From positions 1 to 64,000 of the forward strand of contig CAKPEF010000003.1 in NCBI GenBank assembly GCA_934149305.1: DNA of 64,000 bases, given 5' to 3'. Origin of the DNA: an uncultured Clostridia bacterium. GTDB taxonomy: Bacteria > Bacillota > Clostridia > TANB77 > UBA1234. Made by a program: the position numbers and the translations under genes. How positions within the stretch are numbered: position 1 is the first letter of the stretch; every line of letters begins with the position of its first letter. The notes beneath the pieces are model-generated. The model saw only the letters and a program-made list of their open reading frames with translations, was not told the DNA's origin and ran no database searches. Positions 1 to 8,300 of this stretch are shown here, piece by piece.

Positions 1-707
1 GATAGTAATGGGTCGCTCATTGTGAAAATAGGAATTTGCCAGATTTTTTTATGCCCTTTTGCAGGTAATATATGGAAATAGCAGAGCGTGGTATGTATAA
101 ATAAACCAGCTCTTTGTTATAATAGTTGGGGGAGTGCACTAAAAATTGCGGCTCTTCGTCAATAGTTGGGGTGGAGTAACCTGAAAATTGCTCTGCACCA
201 GCTTTTTGTACTTTATTTTATCTATAATATAGAGAAGCTTAAGTATGCTCCATAAGATATCCTAGTATGATTAAAATTGAGATAGTATAAAAATGTACAA
301 CCAAAGTATGACATAAACAGAAAAATTAGAAGAAATACCTTTTTTATGTACAGATTAAACTGAAATCTGTAGGTAAAAGAGGTATTTTTCATATAAAAAT
401 GTAGCTTAAGTTTATGGTACTCCATAAAAAAGATCTTCAGCTGAGAGCTGAAAGCCTTTAAACAATTGTTTTAATAAAAATTATTAGTAATTATCAAAGC
501 TAACTGGAAGCTTATTGCACATAATTTTAAATAGAACAAATTTTTTATTCTGTAAACATATTACATGAAGGTGGGCTTAATATTTATTAGATTTAAATTG
601 ATGTTGTTATTTTGAAAATACTTTTGATTAGAATATATGCAAATCTAGTGTCAATTTTGCTATATCTGCATATATTAAATTATAATAAAATAGAAAGGAA
701 TGGAGCG
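1..707. other. Intergenic region, no supported gene
   Basis: No convincing coding region. Two degenerate copies of the core found in the dispersed repeats lie near 236-258 and 390-424 (CTTAAG then a variant of TGCTCCATAA). Between them, about 330-392, is a long imperfect stem-loop with arms near 332-355 and 368-391. A short palindrome (CAGCT...AGCTG) sits near 437-451. This looks like decayed repeat sequence; a minus-strand open frame at 222-425 is not credible because it overlaps this repeat material and has no ribosome site. Confidence 0.5.
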
Positions 708-1184
708 ATGAATAATTTTTATAGAAATTCAAATTCTTTTGAAATGCAAAAGAATAATTGCGCAAATGAGTGCAAAAATCCGCCATACATAAGGGAGTAT
801 GGTCCAGAACCGATAGTAACTAATATGTGTGAAATAACTAAGCAAAATGTTACATATAGGACAGCACTTTGGACAGGAGATAATTTTCAAATAACTTTGA
901 TGTGCATACCTGTAAATGAGTGTATAGGACTAGAAGCACATTGTAATACAGATCAATTTATACTGATTGTTGAAGGTGAAGGTATTGTAAAAATGGGAAA
1001 TGAAAAGAACAATTTGAATTTTCAAAGAAATGTATCTTCCAATTCAGCTTTTGTAGTGCCTGCTGGAAAATGGCATAACCTAGTAAATACAGGAAAAACG
1101 CCAATAAAATTGTTTTCAATATATGCTCCACCAGAACATCCAAAAGGAACGATTCATTGTACTAAAAAAGATGCAACCGATTAA
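708..1184 (+). CDS. Cupin-domain protein
   Basis: Small single-domain cupin of 158 residues, predicted cytoplasmic. The core begins at GLEAHCNTDQF and continues through EGEG to VPAGKWHNLVN and SIYAPPEHP, the pattern of the clostridial cupins annotated loosely as mannose-6-phosphate isomerase-like; the His, Gln and Glu of motif 1 and the His of motif 2 would form the metal site. An upstream in-frame start would add 32 residues of AT-rich leader, but ATG 708 follows a good AAGGAATGGAG ribosome site. Substrate unknown. It stands alone, with a type-B repeat downstream. Confidence 0.8.
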   Translation: MNNFYRNSNSFEMQKNNCANECKNPPYIREYGPEPIVTNMCEITKQNVTYRTALWTGDNFQITLMCIPVNECIGLEAHCNTDQFILIVEGEGIVKMGNEKNNLNFQRNVSSNSAFVVPAGKWHNLVNTGKTPIKLFSIYAPPEHPKGTIHCTKKDATD

Positions 1185-1288
1185 TATTTGCAAAACATTG
1201 AATAGCTCCGATTAAAATTGACACCATTTTTTCGATTTGCTATAATGATTTGAGATGTAGAAATTTCACGTAAGAGCTTACATATTAA

Positions 1289-1380
1289 GGTTGTGTAAAC
1301 TAATTTATGAAAGAATAAAATATGCCGCAAAAATGTAGAAGGGCTTAAGTATGATCTATAAAAAATTAGTGAACACAACT
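1289..1380 (+). mobile_element. Short non-autonomous element, family B
   Basis: A 92-bp element with imperfect terminal inverted repeats (GGTTGTGTAAACTAAT left; ATTAGTGAACACAACT right). It is flanked by a perfect 8-bp direct repeat, CATATTAA, at 1281-1288 and 1381-1388, as expected of a target-site duplication. It carries a variant of the shared CTTAAG core and no gene. It lies just upstream of the LOG-family gene. Confidence 0.8.
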
Positions 1381-1403
1381 CATATTAAGCAGAAAGGAAA
1401 TAT

Positions 1404-1952
1404 ATGAATATTTTTGTTGGATGTGGTTCAAGGATACCAAAAAATGAGGAGTATTGTTCGTTGGCGGAGGAGATTGGTAGAGCTATAGTAGAGAAAAAAG
1501 ATAATTTTGTTTTTGGTGCGTATAATCATGGTTTGATGGGGATAATTTATCAAATAGTTGAAAAGTCAAAAAATTCTTCTGTTGTTGCAGTAACTTGCAA
1601 GGCGTACGAAGAAGATTTAAAAGAACTTTTGTATATGGAACCTGCATACATAAATGATAATATTTCTGGCAGAAAAGAAACTTTCTATAAAGTTTCTGAT
1701 GTACTTGTATATATTCCTGGAGGACTTGGCACACTTGATGAACTTATGAGTGCTATTGAAACCAAAAGAGGCGAGGAACATAACTTACCAATAATTATAG
1801 TAAATCAAAATGGGTACTTTAATGATTTCTTGAATATGCTTGAAAAAGCTTATGCCGAAGAGTTTTCAAGTGATTCCGCAAAAAAATTATACAAGGTGGT
1901 TAATAATTCAAAAGAACTTTTTGAAGAATTGGAAGTGTTAAGAAAAAGATAG
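1404..1952 (+). CDS. LOG-family phosphoribohydrolase-like protein
   Basis: 182 residues, lysine decarboxylase-like Rossmann fold of the LOG/TIGR00730 group. The signature PGGLGTLDE is at about residues 108-116, and the preceding RKE at about 93-95 matches the conserved Arg-Lys before it. Family members cleave cytokinin-type nucleotide monophosphates or other nucleoside 5-prime monophosphates to free base; the substrate here cannot be told from sequence. ATG 1404 follows AGAAAGGAAAT. It is monocistronic, with a family-B element directly upstream that may influence transcription. Confidence 0.82.
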   Translation: MNIFVGCGSRIPKNEEYCSLAEEIGRAIVEKKDNFVFGAYNHGLMGIIYQIVEKSKNSSVVAVTCKAYEEDLKELLYMEPAYINDNISGRKETFYKVSDVLVYIPGGLGTLDELMSAIETKRGEEHNLPIIIVNQNGYFNDFLNMLEKAYAEEFSSDSAKKLYKVVNNSKELFEELEVLRKR

Positions 1953-1984
1953 AATAAAAAATCGCAATTCCAATTTATAGCAAT

Positions 1985-2013
1985 TGACTTAATTACAAAA
2001 TTATTGTATAATC
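1985..2013 (+). promoter_or_regulatory. Strong sigma-A type promoter
   Basis: TTGACT (1985-1990), 17-nt spacer, TATAAT (2008-2013). It drives a short transcript containing two overlapping micro-ORFs that ends at a terminator near 2209. Confidence 0.7.
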
Positions 2014-2043
2014 TTATTGTAGAAATTTGAAAGGAGTGTTTTT

Positions 2044-2085
2044 ATGAATATTATATATTTAATGAAATGGCATCATATTGATTAA
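2044..2085 (+). CDS. Micro-ORF, 13 residues
   Basis: Reads MNIIYLMKWHHID after a good GAAAGGAG ribosome site about 11 nt upstream. Its TAA overlaps the ATG of the next micro-ORF (TAATG), the arrangement of translationally coupled genes. It could be a leader peptide or a small protein. No function recognised; it is too short to test by eye. Confidence 0.4.
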   Translation: MNIIYLMKWHHID

Positions 2086-2141
2086 TGTTAGCATGCATTT
2101 TTATGTGGGTGCTAGCACTTTCAGTGTTTGGTGCCTACTAG
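2085..2141 (+). CDS. Hydrophobic micro-ORF, 18 residues
   Basis: Encodes MLACIFMWVLALSVFGAY, almost wholly hydrophobic and long enough for one membrane span. It starts within the stop of the 13-residue ORF and ends before the terminator at 2174. It could be a tiny membrane peptide, for example type I toxin-like, but I see no antisense RNA promoter. Function unknown. Confidence 0.4.
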   Translation: MLACIFMWVLALSVFGAY

Positions 2142-2173
2142 ATTAGATATATATTCATAAACTGGTATATATA

Positions 2174-2209
2174 AAAGTTATGTAGGTAATTGTACTTACA
2201 TAACTTTTT
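2174..2209 (+). terminator. Intrinsic terminator
   Basis: An 11-bp stem AAAGTTATGTA / TACATAACTTT followed by a T run. It closes the roughly 200-nt transcript begun at 1985 and separates it from the radical SAM gene. Confidence 0.8.
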
Positions 2210-2389
2210 GTTATATGATAAGGAATATCTTAAATTCGTTATTATAAATAATTACATATATTAGTTGAACTTTGCTCAATATATGAAAATTTGGTTATAG
2301 TGCATATAAAATTACAATATCTTATTTTCTAGGATTCCAAATACTGAAATTTATTTATCCAATTTTAAAAATGATATGGAGTGATAGTT

Positions 2390-3256
2390 ATGTATAATGA
2401 ATTTAAAGGAAATTTAGTCAAAATAATGAGTTGTTCTAATTGCAATACAAGATGTGAGCACTGCTACATTTCTTATAAAGGCTCATTCAAGCCAAATGAG
2501 CTTTTAAATATTGTGAAAATACTAAAGAAAAAATATAGAATAAAGATAAATGGTACTGAGCCACTTTTGACCCCTGAATACTTAGAGAGCTTTAAAGAAG
2601 CAGGGGAAGAGATGGTCCTTACCAACGGATTGGTTTTTAAAAATAATGAAGATTATTTAGATGATGTAAAAAATGCAGGAATAAAACGTGTTTGTATTTC
2701 TTATCACTTTGAATTACATGATATTATATCTAAAGTTGATAAAAAATATTTAGAAAAATTGTTTTCAAAAGTTAGAGCACACGGCTTAAACGCAGAAGTC
2801 ATGACTACGATTTCTTCTGTTAATTATAATAAGGTTTTAGAGTATTGTGATAGAGCAGTGAAAATGGGAGCAAATTATATTCACTTTACTAATTTTATGG
2901 CACAAGGAAATGCTAAAAACATAAATAGGGATTTAATACTAAATGAAGATCAACGAAAAGAATTTTTTAGGCAATTGATGTTAGCTCGTGAAAAATATGA
3001 GAAAGAGGAGCTATGTATTACTAGATGTGGAACTTTTGACAAGAACCCATTTGAAAAAGATGGCGGAAATTTCAGGTGTTTGGCGTACAATGAAATGGTG
3101 GTACTAACACCTGAATTAAAAGTATATCCTTGCAATTTTCAAGCATCACCAGGCAATGAGATCGGTTTTTATAAAAATGAAAAAATTTTTGTTGAGGAAA
3201 ATCTCATGTTTAATTCTAGCGAATGTTCGAGTTTTTGCAAATATTGTAGGAAATAG
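2390..3256 (+). CDS. Radical SAM protein
   Basis: 288 residues. The cluster motif CNTRCEHC (CX3CX2C, residues 18-25) binds the SAM [4Fe-4S] cluster. The C-terminal third has further cysteines (CLAY, YPC, CSSFCKYC), suggesting a short SPASM-like auxiliary cluster domain. Such enzymes often modify peptides or mature enzymes, but no precursor peptide is evident nearby apart from two micro-ORFs in a separate transcript upstream. ATG 2390 is chosen over GTG 2381 because GGAG lies 6-9 nt before it. Substrate unknown. Confidence 0.75.
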   Translation: MYNEFKGNLVKIMSCSNCNTRCEHCYISYKGSFKPNELLNIVKILKKKYRIKINGTEPLLTPEYLESFKEAGEEMVLTNGLVFKNNEDYLDDVKNAGIKRVCISYHFELHDIISKVDKKYLEKLFSKVRAHGLNAEVMTTISSVNYNKVLEYCDRAVKMGANYIHFTNFMAQGNAKNINRDLILNEDQRKEFFRQLMLAREKYEKEELCITRCGTFDKNPFEKDGGNFRCLAYNEMVVLTPELKVYPCNFQASPGNEIGFYKNEKIFVEENLMFNSSECSSFCKYCRK

Positions 3257-3313
3257 TATTTTACTATTAATTTTTTTGATATAATGTTCATATATTATTC
3301 GAAAGGAGTTTAT

Positions 3314-3883
3314 ATGAAGTTATTTGCATCCGTAAACAAGAAAATTAAATTTAGAGAAAAAGATTATGTAGAAAGAAATTACATAAGGGAAGATGGTAAA
3401 GCGGTTATTCCAATTTCATTAGATTCATTAGATAATCTTTATATGAAACATGATTATAAAAAGCTTGTCCTTTCAGACGATGTAGCAGACTACATAGAAG
3501 AAATTGCATCAATAATACCTTTTAAGTATGATATTGTATTACAATTTCATTGCCATCAAATTTCAGAGGAAGAACAAGATAGAATAAGAAAAGTCGTTAA
3601 AAATAATTTTGGTATGGAAATTGATGATATTGACTATGAAAATAGAATGAGTGGATATATTTCGGCTATATTATTTATTGTTGGAATTGTAATTTTTATA
3701 ATTGCATACGCACTTGAGGGTAAAATATTAAAAATTATTGATGAATTTTTATTTATATTAGGTTGGGTTATTATTTGGGACATGCTAGAATCGATTATTT
3801 TTACGAGTAATGAGAGAAATATTAAGCGATTGAATAAGTTACAATTATATGATAGCAAGGTTGAATTTATATTTGATAAATAA
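3314..3883 (+). CDS. Two-span membrane protein, unknown function
   Basis: 189 residues. A basic N-terminal half with mixed alpha/beta character is followed by two hydrophobic segments at about 114-135 and 145-162, then a charged tail. ATG 3314 follows GAAAGGAG; a TATAAT at 3280-3285 may be its -10. I recognise no named family. The topology suggests a cytoplasmic domain anchored in the membrane. Confidence 0.65.
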   Translation: MKLFASVNKKIKFREKDYVERNYIREDGKAVIPISLDSLDNLYMKHDYKKLVLSDDVADYIEEIASIIPFKYDIVLQFHCHQISEEEQDRIRKVVKNNFGMEIDDIDYENRMSGYISAILFIVGIVIFIIAYALEGKILKIIDEFLFILGWVIIWDMLESIIFTSNERNIKRLNKLQLYDSKVEFIFDK

Positions 3884-3903
3884 TAAAATATTTGTGTTGC
3901 AAT

Positions 3904-4107
3904 GGTGGTGCTAATTGACTTATGAGAAGCACTGCTTAAAGATAAATTATTTAAGAATGGTTTGTATTATAAAAATGGGCAAGATAAATTAGCTTATGAA
4001 AAAATGCAAAATGCACTAAAAAAAGTAGCTTAAGCGTAGGTGTGCTCCATAAAACCAATTGAGCAGTACACTAAAAATGAAAAATATTATAATTAGTGAG
4101 CACGATT
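3904..4107 (+). mobile_element. Long family-B element with internal coding remnant
   Basis: The left end resembles GGTAGTG...AATT..TTATGA and the right end ATTAGTGAGCACGATT matches the family-B terminus. The shared core (TAGCTTAAG, then GTGTGCTCCATAAAA) is at about 4026-4056. At about 204 bp it is longer than other B copies and still contains a coding-like stretch. No clear target duplication. It sits directly upstream of the Nudix operon and has TATAAT near its right end (4087-4092). Confidence 0.55.
3926..4033 (+). pseudogene. Coding remnant inside repeat element
   Basis: A 35-codon open stretch without a start, ending in LAYEKMQNALKKVA then TAA. The same region of shorter family-B copies reads in the same frame as degenerate versions (YEKMKYATKM at 9719; YERIKYAAKM at 1289). 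The short elements therefore probably derive by deletion from a longer element or gene whose 3-prime end this was. Parent gene not recognised. Confidence 0.4.
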
Positions 4108-4130
4108 AAAATTTAAAGGAGGTAGATAGT

Positions 4131-4541
4131 ATGGAAAATCAAGTTAAAGTTGAAAAAAGTTGTGGATGCATAATAATTGACAATGAAAAAATTCTTTTGG
4201 TTAAACAAACAAAAGGATTTTGGAGCTTTCCAAAAGGTCATATGGAAAGTGGCGAGACAGAGCTTCAAACAGCCATAAGAGAAGTAAAAGAAGAAACTAA
4301 TATCGATGTTATTCCGGATGAAAATAAAAGATATGTTGAGGAATACATGATGGAAAATGGCAATAAAAAACAAGTTGTATATTTTGTGGCTAGAAAAACG
4401 TCAGCTGATGTGAAAGCTCAAGAAAGTGAAATTGCGGATATTAAATGGTTAAACTTTAAAGACGCATATGAAACTATTTCATATGACAACATGAAAGAGC
4501 TAATACTAAAAGTACTAAGTGATAATGGATATAAGATGTAA
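4131..4541 (+). CDS. Nudix hydrolase
   Basis: 136 residues. The Nudix box GHMESGETELQTAIREVKEE (about residues 36-55) matches GX5EX7REUXEE, the Mg-binding catalytic helix that hydrolyses nucleoside diphosphates linked to another moiety. Overall size and the FWSFPKGH lead-in fit the diadenosine polyphosphate hydrolase-like subgroup, although substrate is not readable. Ribosome site AAAGGAGG. First gene of a probable operon with the ATP-grasp and S66 peptidase genes (gaps of 22 and 12 nt). Confidence 0.85.
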   Translation: MENQVKVEKSCGCIIIDNEKILLVKQTKGFWSFPKGHMESGETELQTAIREVKEETNIDVIPDENKRYVEEYMMENGNKKQVVYFVARKTSADVKAQESEIADIKWLNFKDAYETISYDNMKELILKVLSDNGYKM

Positions 4542-4563
4542 AATAACTTTAAAGGAGCGCACG

Positions 4564-5370
4564 ATGTTAGATTTTTTAAAAGACATGGTAAAAGAGATTT
4601 GTGATGAGGAGAATATAAAGTATACTTTACTTTCAAAAGACTGGATAATTAGATTAGAAAAGAATGATAAAATTGCTTACATAGTTGGAACTAGATTTTT
4701 AATAAATTCTATAACAGCCACGAGCATTGCATCAGACAAATATGCGACATATGAAGTGCTAAAAAAAGCCAATGTACCAATAATTGAACACAATATGATT
4801 TTTAATCCTAAGTTTAGAAAAGGTTTTGTCTCTGATTTTGAATCGAAAAACGAAATAAAAAAATATATTAAAAATCAATCAAATGGTAAAGTTGTACTAA
4901 AAGCAAATAAGGGCTCATGTGGCAATGATGTATATTTGTGCAAAAATTATTTTGATTTTTCAAATAATCTTAGAAAGATATTTAAAAATAAAGAATCAGC
5001 AAGCTTATGCCCATTTTATGAAATTGATACGGAATATAGAGTGATATGCCTAGACAATGAAATAAAATTGATTTATGGTAAAAGACCTAAAAGTGGAGAA
5101 TGGAGAAATAATTTAAGCCAAGGTGCAGAAGTTATAGAAGATGTACCAGATGATTTAAAAGAAGAGCTTGCAAATCTTGCGAGAAAAGTTGTGAAAGAAT
5201 TAAATATAAGATTTGCAAGTGTTGATATAATAAAATTGAAGACTGGTGAATTAATGGTAATAGAGGTAAACTCTGGCGTTACAATAAATAAATATACCGA
5301 ATTTGTTGCTAATGGTAGAGAAATTGCAAAGTCGATCTATAAAGAGGCAATTGAAAAAATGTTAGAATAA
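4564..5370 (+). CDS. ATP-grasp ligase-like protein (RimK-like)
   Basis: 268 residues. The central VLKANKGSCGNDVYL resembles the ATP-grasp glycine-rich loop, and SVDIIKLKTGELMVIEVNSG carries the metal-binding Asp/Glu and Asn of the C-terminal half. Such enzymes join a carboxylate to an amine through an acylphosphate. ATG 4564 follows AAAGGAGC; an upstream in-frame ATG would overlap the Nudix stop. It lies between the Nudix and S66 genes, suggesting that a small amide or peptide-like compound is made and cleaved in this operon. Product unknown. Confidence 0.7.
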   Translation: MLDFLKDMVKEICDEENIKYTLLSKDWIIRLEKNDKIAYIVGTRFLINSITATSIASDKYATYEVLKKANVPIIEHNMIFNPKFRKGFVSDFESKNEIKKYIKNQSNGKVVLKANKGSCGNDVYLCKNYFDFSNNLRKIFKNKESASLCPFYEIDTEYRVICLDNEIKLIYGKRPKSGEWRNNLSQGAEVIEDVPDDLKEELANLARKVVKELNIRFASVDIIKLKTGELMVIEVNSGVTINKYTEFVANGREIAKSIYKEAIEKMLE

Positions 5371-5382
5371 GAGGAGAAAAGA

Positions 5383-6411
5383 ATGTTAAGAGTACCACAA
5401 AAATTAAAAAAAGGTGACAGTATAGGAGTTACGGCTACATCGGCTGGGTTAGAGGATAATGCAGGGTTAAATAAATTAGAAAATGCAATAAAAAATATTA
5501 AGGCAATGGGCTTTAATGTTATAGAAACTAAGAATGTTAGAGAATGTGAAAAACTAGTAAGTTCTAGTGGAGAAGAAAGAGCAAAAGAATTTTTAGATTT
5601 ATGGAAAAATGAAAAAGTAAAGTTAATTATAACAGCACGAGGTGGAGAATTTTTAATGGAAATGCTTCCGTTTATCAATAGTGAGGTTATAAATAAATAT
5701 GGGCCTAAGTGGGTTCAAGGTTTTTCTGATACAAGTTTATTACTTTTTTATCTAACAACTAATTTTAACATTCCGACAATTCATGCAAATAATTTCTCAT
5801 CATATGGGATGAGAGATTTACACGAATCGCTAACAAGCACAATAAAAATGATGGAGGAATGTGATAAGCCTAGTGTTCAAAGCAATTTTGAAATGTACGA
5901 AAGTTATTCTATAAATAGAGAGGACGGAAAAGAATTAGAGCCATATAACTTAACTGAGAAAGTACAGTATAAGAATTTATATAACAAAGACACTGAAACA
6001 TTAAGAGGAAGGCTAATAGGAGGTTGTATAGATGTTTTGAAAATTATAACAGGAACACCTTTTGATAATACAAAAAGTTTTTGCGAGCAGTTTGATGAAG
6101 GTATGATTTGGTACTTAGAAAATTGTGAGATGACGGTCTGTGAACTTTATAGGTCATTGTGGCAAATGAAGATGGCAGGTTGGTTTAAGAATGCAAAAGG
6201 GTTTTTGATAGGAAGAACGAGAGCAAATTCAGCAATAGGAGACTTTACATATGAAGATGTTTTGCATAGTGTTTTTGATGATATGAATGTTCCAGTTATA
6301 TATGATGTTGATTTTGGACATGTTATGCCACAGCTAACATTTGTAAATGGTGGAAAAGCAGAGTTTTTATATGAAAAAGGTAGTGGGAAAATTAGTATTG
6401 AAATAAAATAA
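5383..6411 (+). CDS. S66 family peptidase (LD-carboxypeptidase/MccF-like)
   Basis: 342 residues. The nucleophile motif GFSDTS (Ser about residue 115), a Glu in WYLENCE (about 245-249) and the His in DFGH (about 306) give the Ser-Glu-His triad of S66 enzymes. Members remove the terminal D-Ala from muropeptides (LdcA) or cleave aminoacyl-nucleotide antibiotics (MccF); length and sequence here look nearer the MccF branch. Ribosome site GAGGAG. Last gene of the three-gene operon, ended by a bidirectional terminator shared with tRNA-Thr. Confidence 0.82.
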   Translation: MLRVPQKLKKGDSIGVTATSAGLEDNAGLNKLENAIKNIKAMGFNVIETKNVRECEKLVSSSGEERAKEFLDLWKNEKVKLIITARGGEFLMEMLPFINSEVINKYGPKWVQGFSDTSLLLFYLTTNFNIPTIHANNFSSYGMRDLHESLTSTIKMMEECDKPSVQSNFEMYESYSINREDGKELEPYNLTEKVQYKNLYNKDTETLRGRLIGGCIDVLKIITGTPFDNTKSFCEQFDEGMIWYLENCEMTVCELYRSLWQMKMAGWFKNAKGFLIGRTRANSAIGDFTYEDVLHSVFDDMNVPVIYDVDFGHVMPQLTFVNGGKAEFLYEKGSGKISIEIK

Positions 6412-6481
6412 TAGTTATAATGCAATAAATAATGAAAAATCATACGAAACGGAAAATAATTTGCCACGAAAAGCATAAAAT

Positions 6482-6516
6482 AAAAGCTAGTCAAATACTT
6501 GATTCGACTAGCTTTT
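6482..6516. terminator. Bidirectional intrinsic terminator
   Basis: Arms AAAAGCTAGTC and GACTAGCTTTT around a 13-nt loop. It serves the S66 operon from the left and tRNA-Thr from the right. A similar stem recurs downstream of sigH (7619). Confidence 0.75.
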
Positions 6517-6531
6517 GTCTTTATTTCAATA

Positions 6532-6607
6532 TGGAGCTTCCAACGGGAGTCGAACCCGTGACCTCGTCCTTACCAAGGACGCACTCTGCCAGCTGAGCTA
6601 TGGAAGC
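6532..6607 (-). tRNA. tRNA-Thr (GGU anticodon)
   Basis: 76 nt, CCA encoded. Acceptor GCTTCCA pairs with TGGAAGC; the anticodon arm CGTCC-TTGGTAA-GGACG gives GGT; the T arm contains GGTTCGACTCC. All arms pair normally. Confidence 0.95.
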
Positions 6608-6674
6608 ACACGCTACATGAAGTATTATAGCATACATCTTTATTGCTTGTTAAGTATTTTTTTATATAATATAA

Positions 6675-6716
6675 AAAATGTCCATTTTAGAAATTGATTC
6701 TATGATGGACATTTTT
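6675..6716 (-). terminator. Intrinsic terminator of ankyrin gene
   Basis: Arms AAATGTCCAT and ATGGACATTT with T runs on both strands, immediately beyond the minus-strand ankyrin stop codon. Confidence 0.7.
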
Positions 6717-6722
6717 ATAACC

Positions 6723-7208
6723 TTATCTTTCTATTGGTGTATTTGCATTTATAGAGGCTCTTATTTGGCATATAGAGTTGAGTAAAAGTTCTACAACATC
6801 CATATAACCTCCATTTAGCGCTAAACTTAATGCGCAATAATCGTTTGCTAGAGGGTTAGCACCAGCATCCAAAAGTAATTTTACTATCGCGGTATAACCA
6901 TGAAATGCGGCAATTCTGAGGCAGTAATCTTTATCATGGCTTGTGCTAGGCTTTGCGCCTGCCTCGATTAACATTCTAACTATTTCTGTGTGACCATTTT
7001 TACAAGATAACTCTAAGGGGTAGTTTGAATTTTCGTTGATGTCTGCGCCAAGGTCGATGAGGGGTTTTGCAATTTCAGTATAACCGTTTTCTGATGCCCA
7101 AGAGATTGCATTTGGCCTGATGATGCCAAGCTGGATGTCGTGTAATACTTCATTTGTATTAAAGGCATTCCTAGAAATAGAGATTGTTACATTGCTTGTT
7201 TTTTTCAT
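6723..7208 (-). CDS. Ankyrin-repeat protein
   Basis: 161 residues made of about four ankyrin repeats after a 30-residue N-terminus: consensus pieces include ENGYTEIAKPLIDLGADIN, NGHTEIVRMLIEAGA, HGYTAIVKLLLDAGANP and GGYMDVVELLL. Ankyrin repeats bind partner proteins; none is identifiable here. The ribosome site AAGGAGC precedes the ATG. GC content is somewhat higher than in neighbouring genes, which hints at acquisition but is weak evidence. No signal peptide. Confidence 0.85.
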   Translation of the reverse strand: MKKTSNVTISISRNAFNTNEVLHDIQLGIIRPNAISWASENGYTEIAKPLIDLGADINENSNYPLELSCKNGHTEIVRMLIEAGAKPSTSHDKDYCLRIAAFHGYTAIVKLLLDAGANPLANDYCALSLALNGGYMDVVELLLNSICQIRASINANTPIER

Positions 7209-7388
7209 AATGTAAGCTCCTTTTAATTGGAAGAGTGATTAAAAAATGTTTTGCATGAAGAAAGTATATAACATGTTTACATAAAAGTCAAGTGCATGTT
7301 ATTTAAGGTAAAAAATTGTAAGAACATTTTTATAATTTTAGCATAGTTATATATAAAATAGGTATAATTCTAATACATACAAGTATAA

Positions 7389-7589
7389 ATTGGAGAGGAG
7401 AAAGTAAAAACAGCATTAACAAAATTGATAGAAGCCGTGAATGATGATGATACTCCAGCTGAATGGGCAAAAGATGAATTAACAAAAGCTATTGATAAAA
7501 AGATTACAGACGGAACAAAACCTAAAATGTTTGCGACAAGGCAAGAAGTTGCTATAATGATAAATAGAAGTTTAGAAGAGAAAAAGTAA
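7389..7589 (+). pseudogene. SLH-like domain fragment lacking a start
   Basis: Open frame whose product contains TPAEWAKDELTKAIDKKI, then DGTKPKMFATRQEVAIMI. This is the pattern (W...A...G.tdG..p...tR.e...m..R) of SLH-like C-terminal domains in clostridial surface proteins and endolysins. A strong GGAGAGGAG sits at its head but no ATG, GTG or TTG in frame follows at a usable distance. I read it as the surviving C-terminal end of a larger gene. Confidence 0.5.
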
Positions 7590-7618
7590 AAATAAATATT
7601 TTAAAATGAACATTAAAT

Positions 7619-7652
7619 AAAAGCTAGTCAACTGAGAATGTTTGGCTAGCTT
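7619..7652 (-). terminator. Intrinsic terminator of sigH
   Basis: Arms AAAGCTAGTCAA / TTTGGCTAGCTTT (one mismatch), directly after the sigH stop on the minus strand. Confidence 0.75.
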
Positions 7653-8300
7653 TTATTTTTCATCATCTAATATGTATTTTTCAAATTTTTTCTTTATTCT
7701 TTGTACAGCATTATCAACAGCTTTTGGGTGTGAATTTATTTTTTTAGCAATATCTGCGTAAGATTCTCCATTTATATACTCGCTAAAAACTTTTTGTTCA
7801 AAGTCACTTAATACCTCGGACATTGTTGAACCTATTTTTTGATAAGTCTCTTTTGTTGTTATTGTGTCTAGTGGATCTGGAACAGAATCTATATCAAGCA
7901 TTTCTATAACAGTCCTATCATCTTCTTCATCGAATGCAGTTTTATTTAAAGACAAGTATGAGTTAAGAGGAATATGCTTTTGCCTTGTTGAGGCCTTAAT
8001 AGCAGTCATTATTTGTCTTCTGATACAAAGGTCGGCAAATATTCTAAATGATACATCTTTTTCAAAATTATACCCTTTTATTGCCTTAAAAAGACCAATC
8101 ATTCCTTCTTGAATAATGTCTTCTCTTTCTGCGCCTACTAAAAAGAATGGTTTTGCCTTTAAATATACATATGATTTATATCTTTCCATTATTTTATTTA
8201 GAGCATCTATATTACCATTTTTTATTTCTTGTATATACTTGTTATCTATTTCATTTTGTAAATTTTTATCGTCTAAATCTAAAATTGAGTTATTTTCCAA
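7653..8300 (-). CDS. sigH: RNA polymerase sigma-H factor
   Basis: 215 residues, about the normal SigH length. Region 2 includes REDIIQEGMIGLFKAI and FRIFADLCIRRQIMTAI; RQKHIPLNSYLSL is typical of SigH. Region 4 has SYADIAKKINSHPKAVDNAVQRIKKKF, the helix-turn-helix for the -35. SigH drives early sporulation transcription in Bacillota. The start is TTG, eight nt after AGGAGG. Here it stands apart from its usual rpmG-secE-nusG neighbours, which are at 44 kb. Confidence 0.93.
   Translation of the reverse strand: MENNSILDLDDKNLQNEIDNKYIQEIKNGNIDALNKIMERYKSYVYLKAKPFFLVGAEREDIIQEGMIGLFKAIKGYNFEKDVSFRIFADLCIRRQIMTAIKASTRQKHIPLNSYLSLNKTAFDEEDDRTVIEMLDIDSVPDPLDTITTKETYQKIGSTMSEVLSDFEQKVFSEYINGESYADIAKKINSHPKAVDNAVQRIKKKFEKYILDDEK

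Noticed and set aside
222..425. Minus-strand 67-codon open frame
   Set aside because: No ribosome site, overlaps repeat-core and stem-loop material; judged spurious.
2044..2141. Micro-ORFs as a RiPP precursor for the radical SAM enzyme
   Set aside because: A strong terminator separates them, there is no leader/core layout, and the hydrophobic ORF looks membrane-inserted. Possible but unsupported.
7389..7589. Start-less SLH-like fragment as another CGG recoding case
   Set aside because: It contains no in-frame CGG and lacks an upstream coding half; a truncated remnant is the simpler reading.
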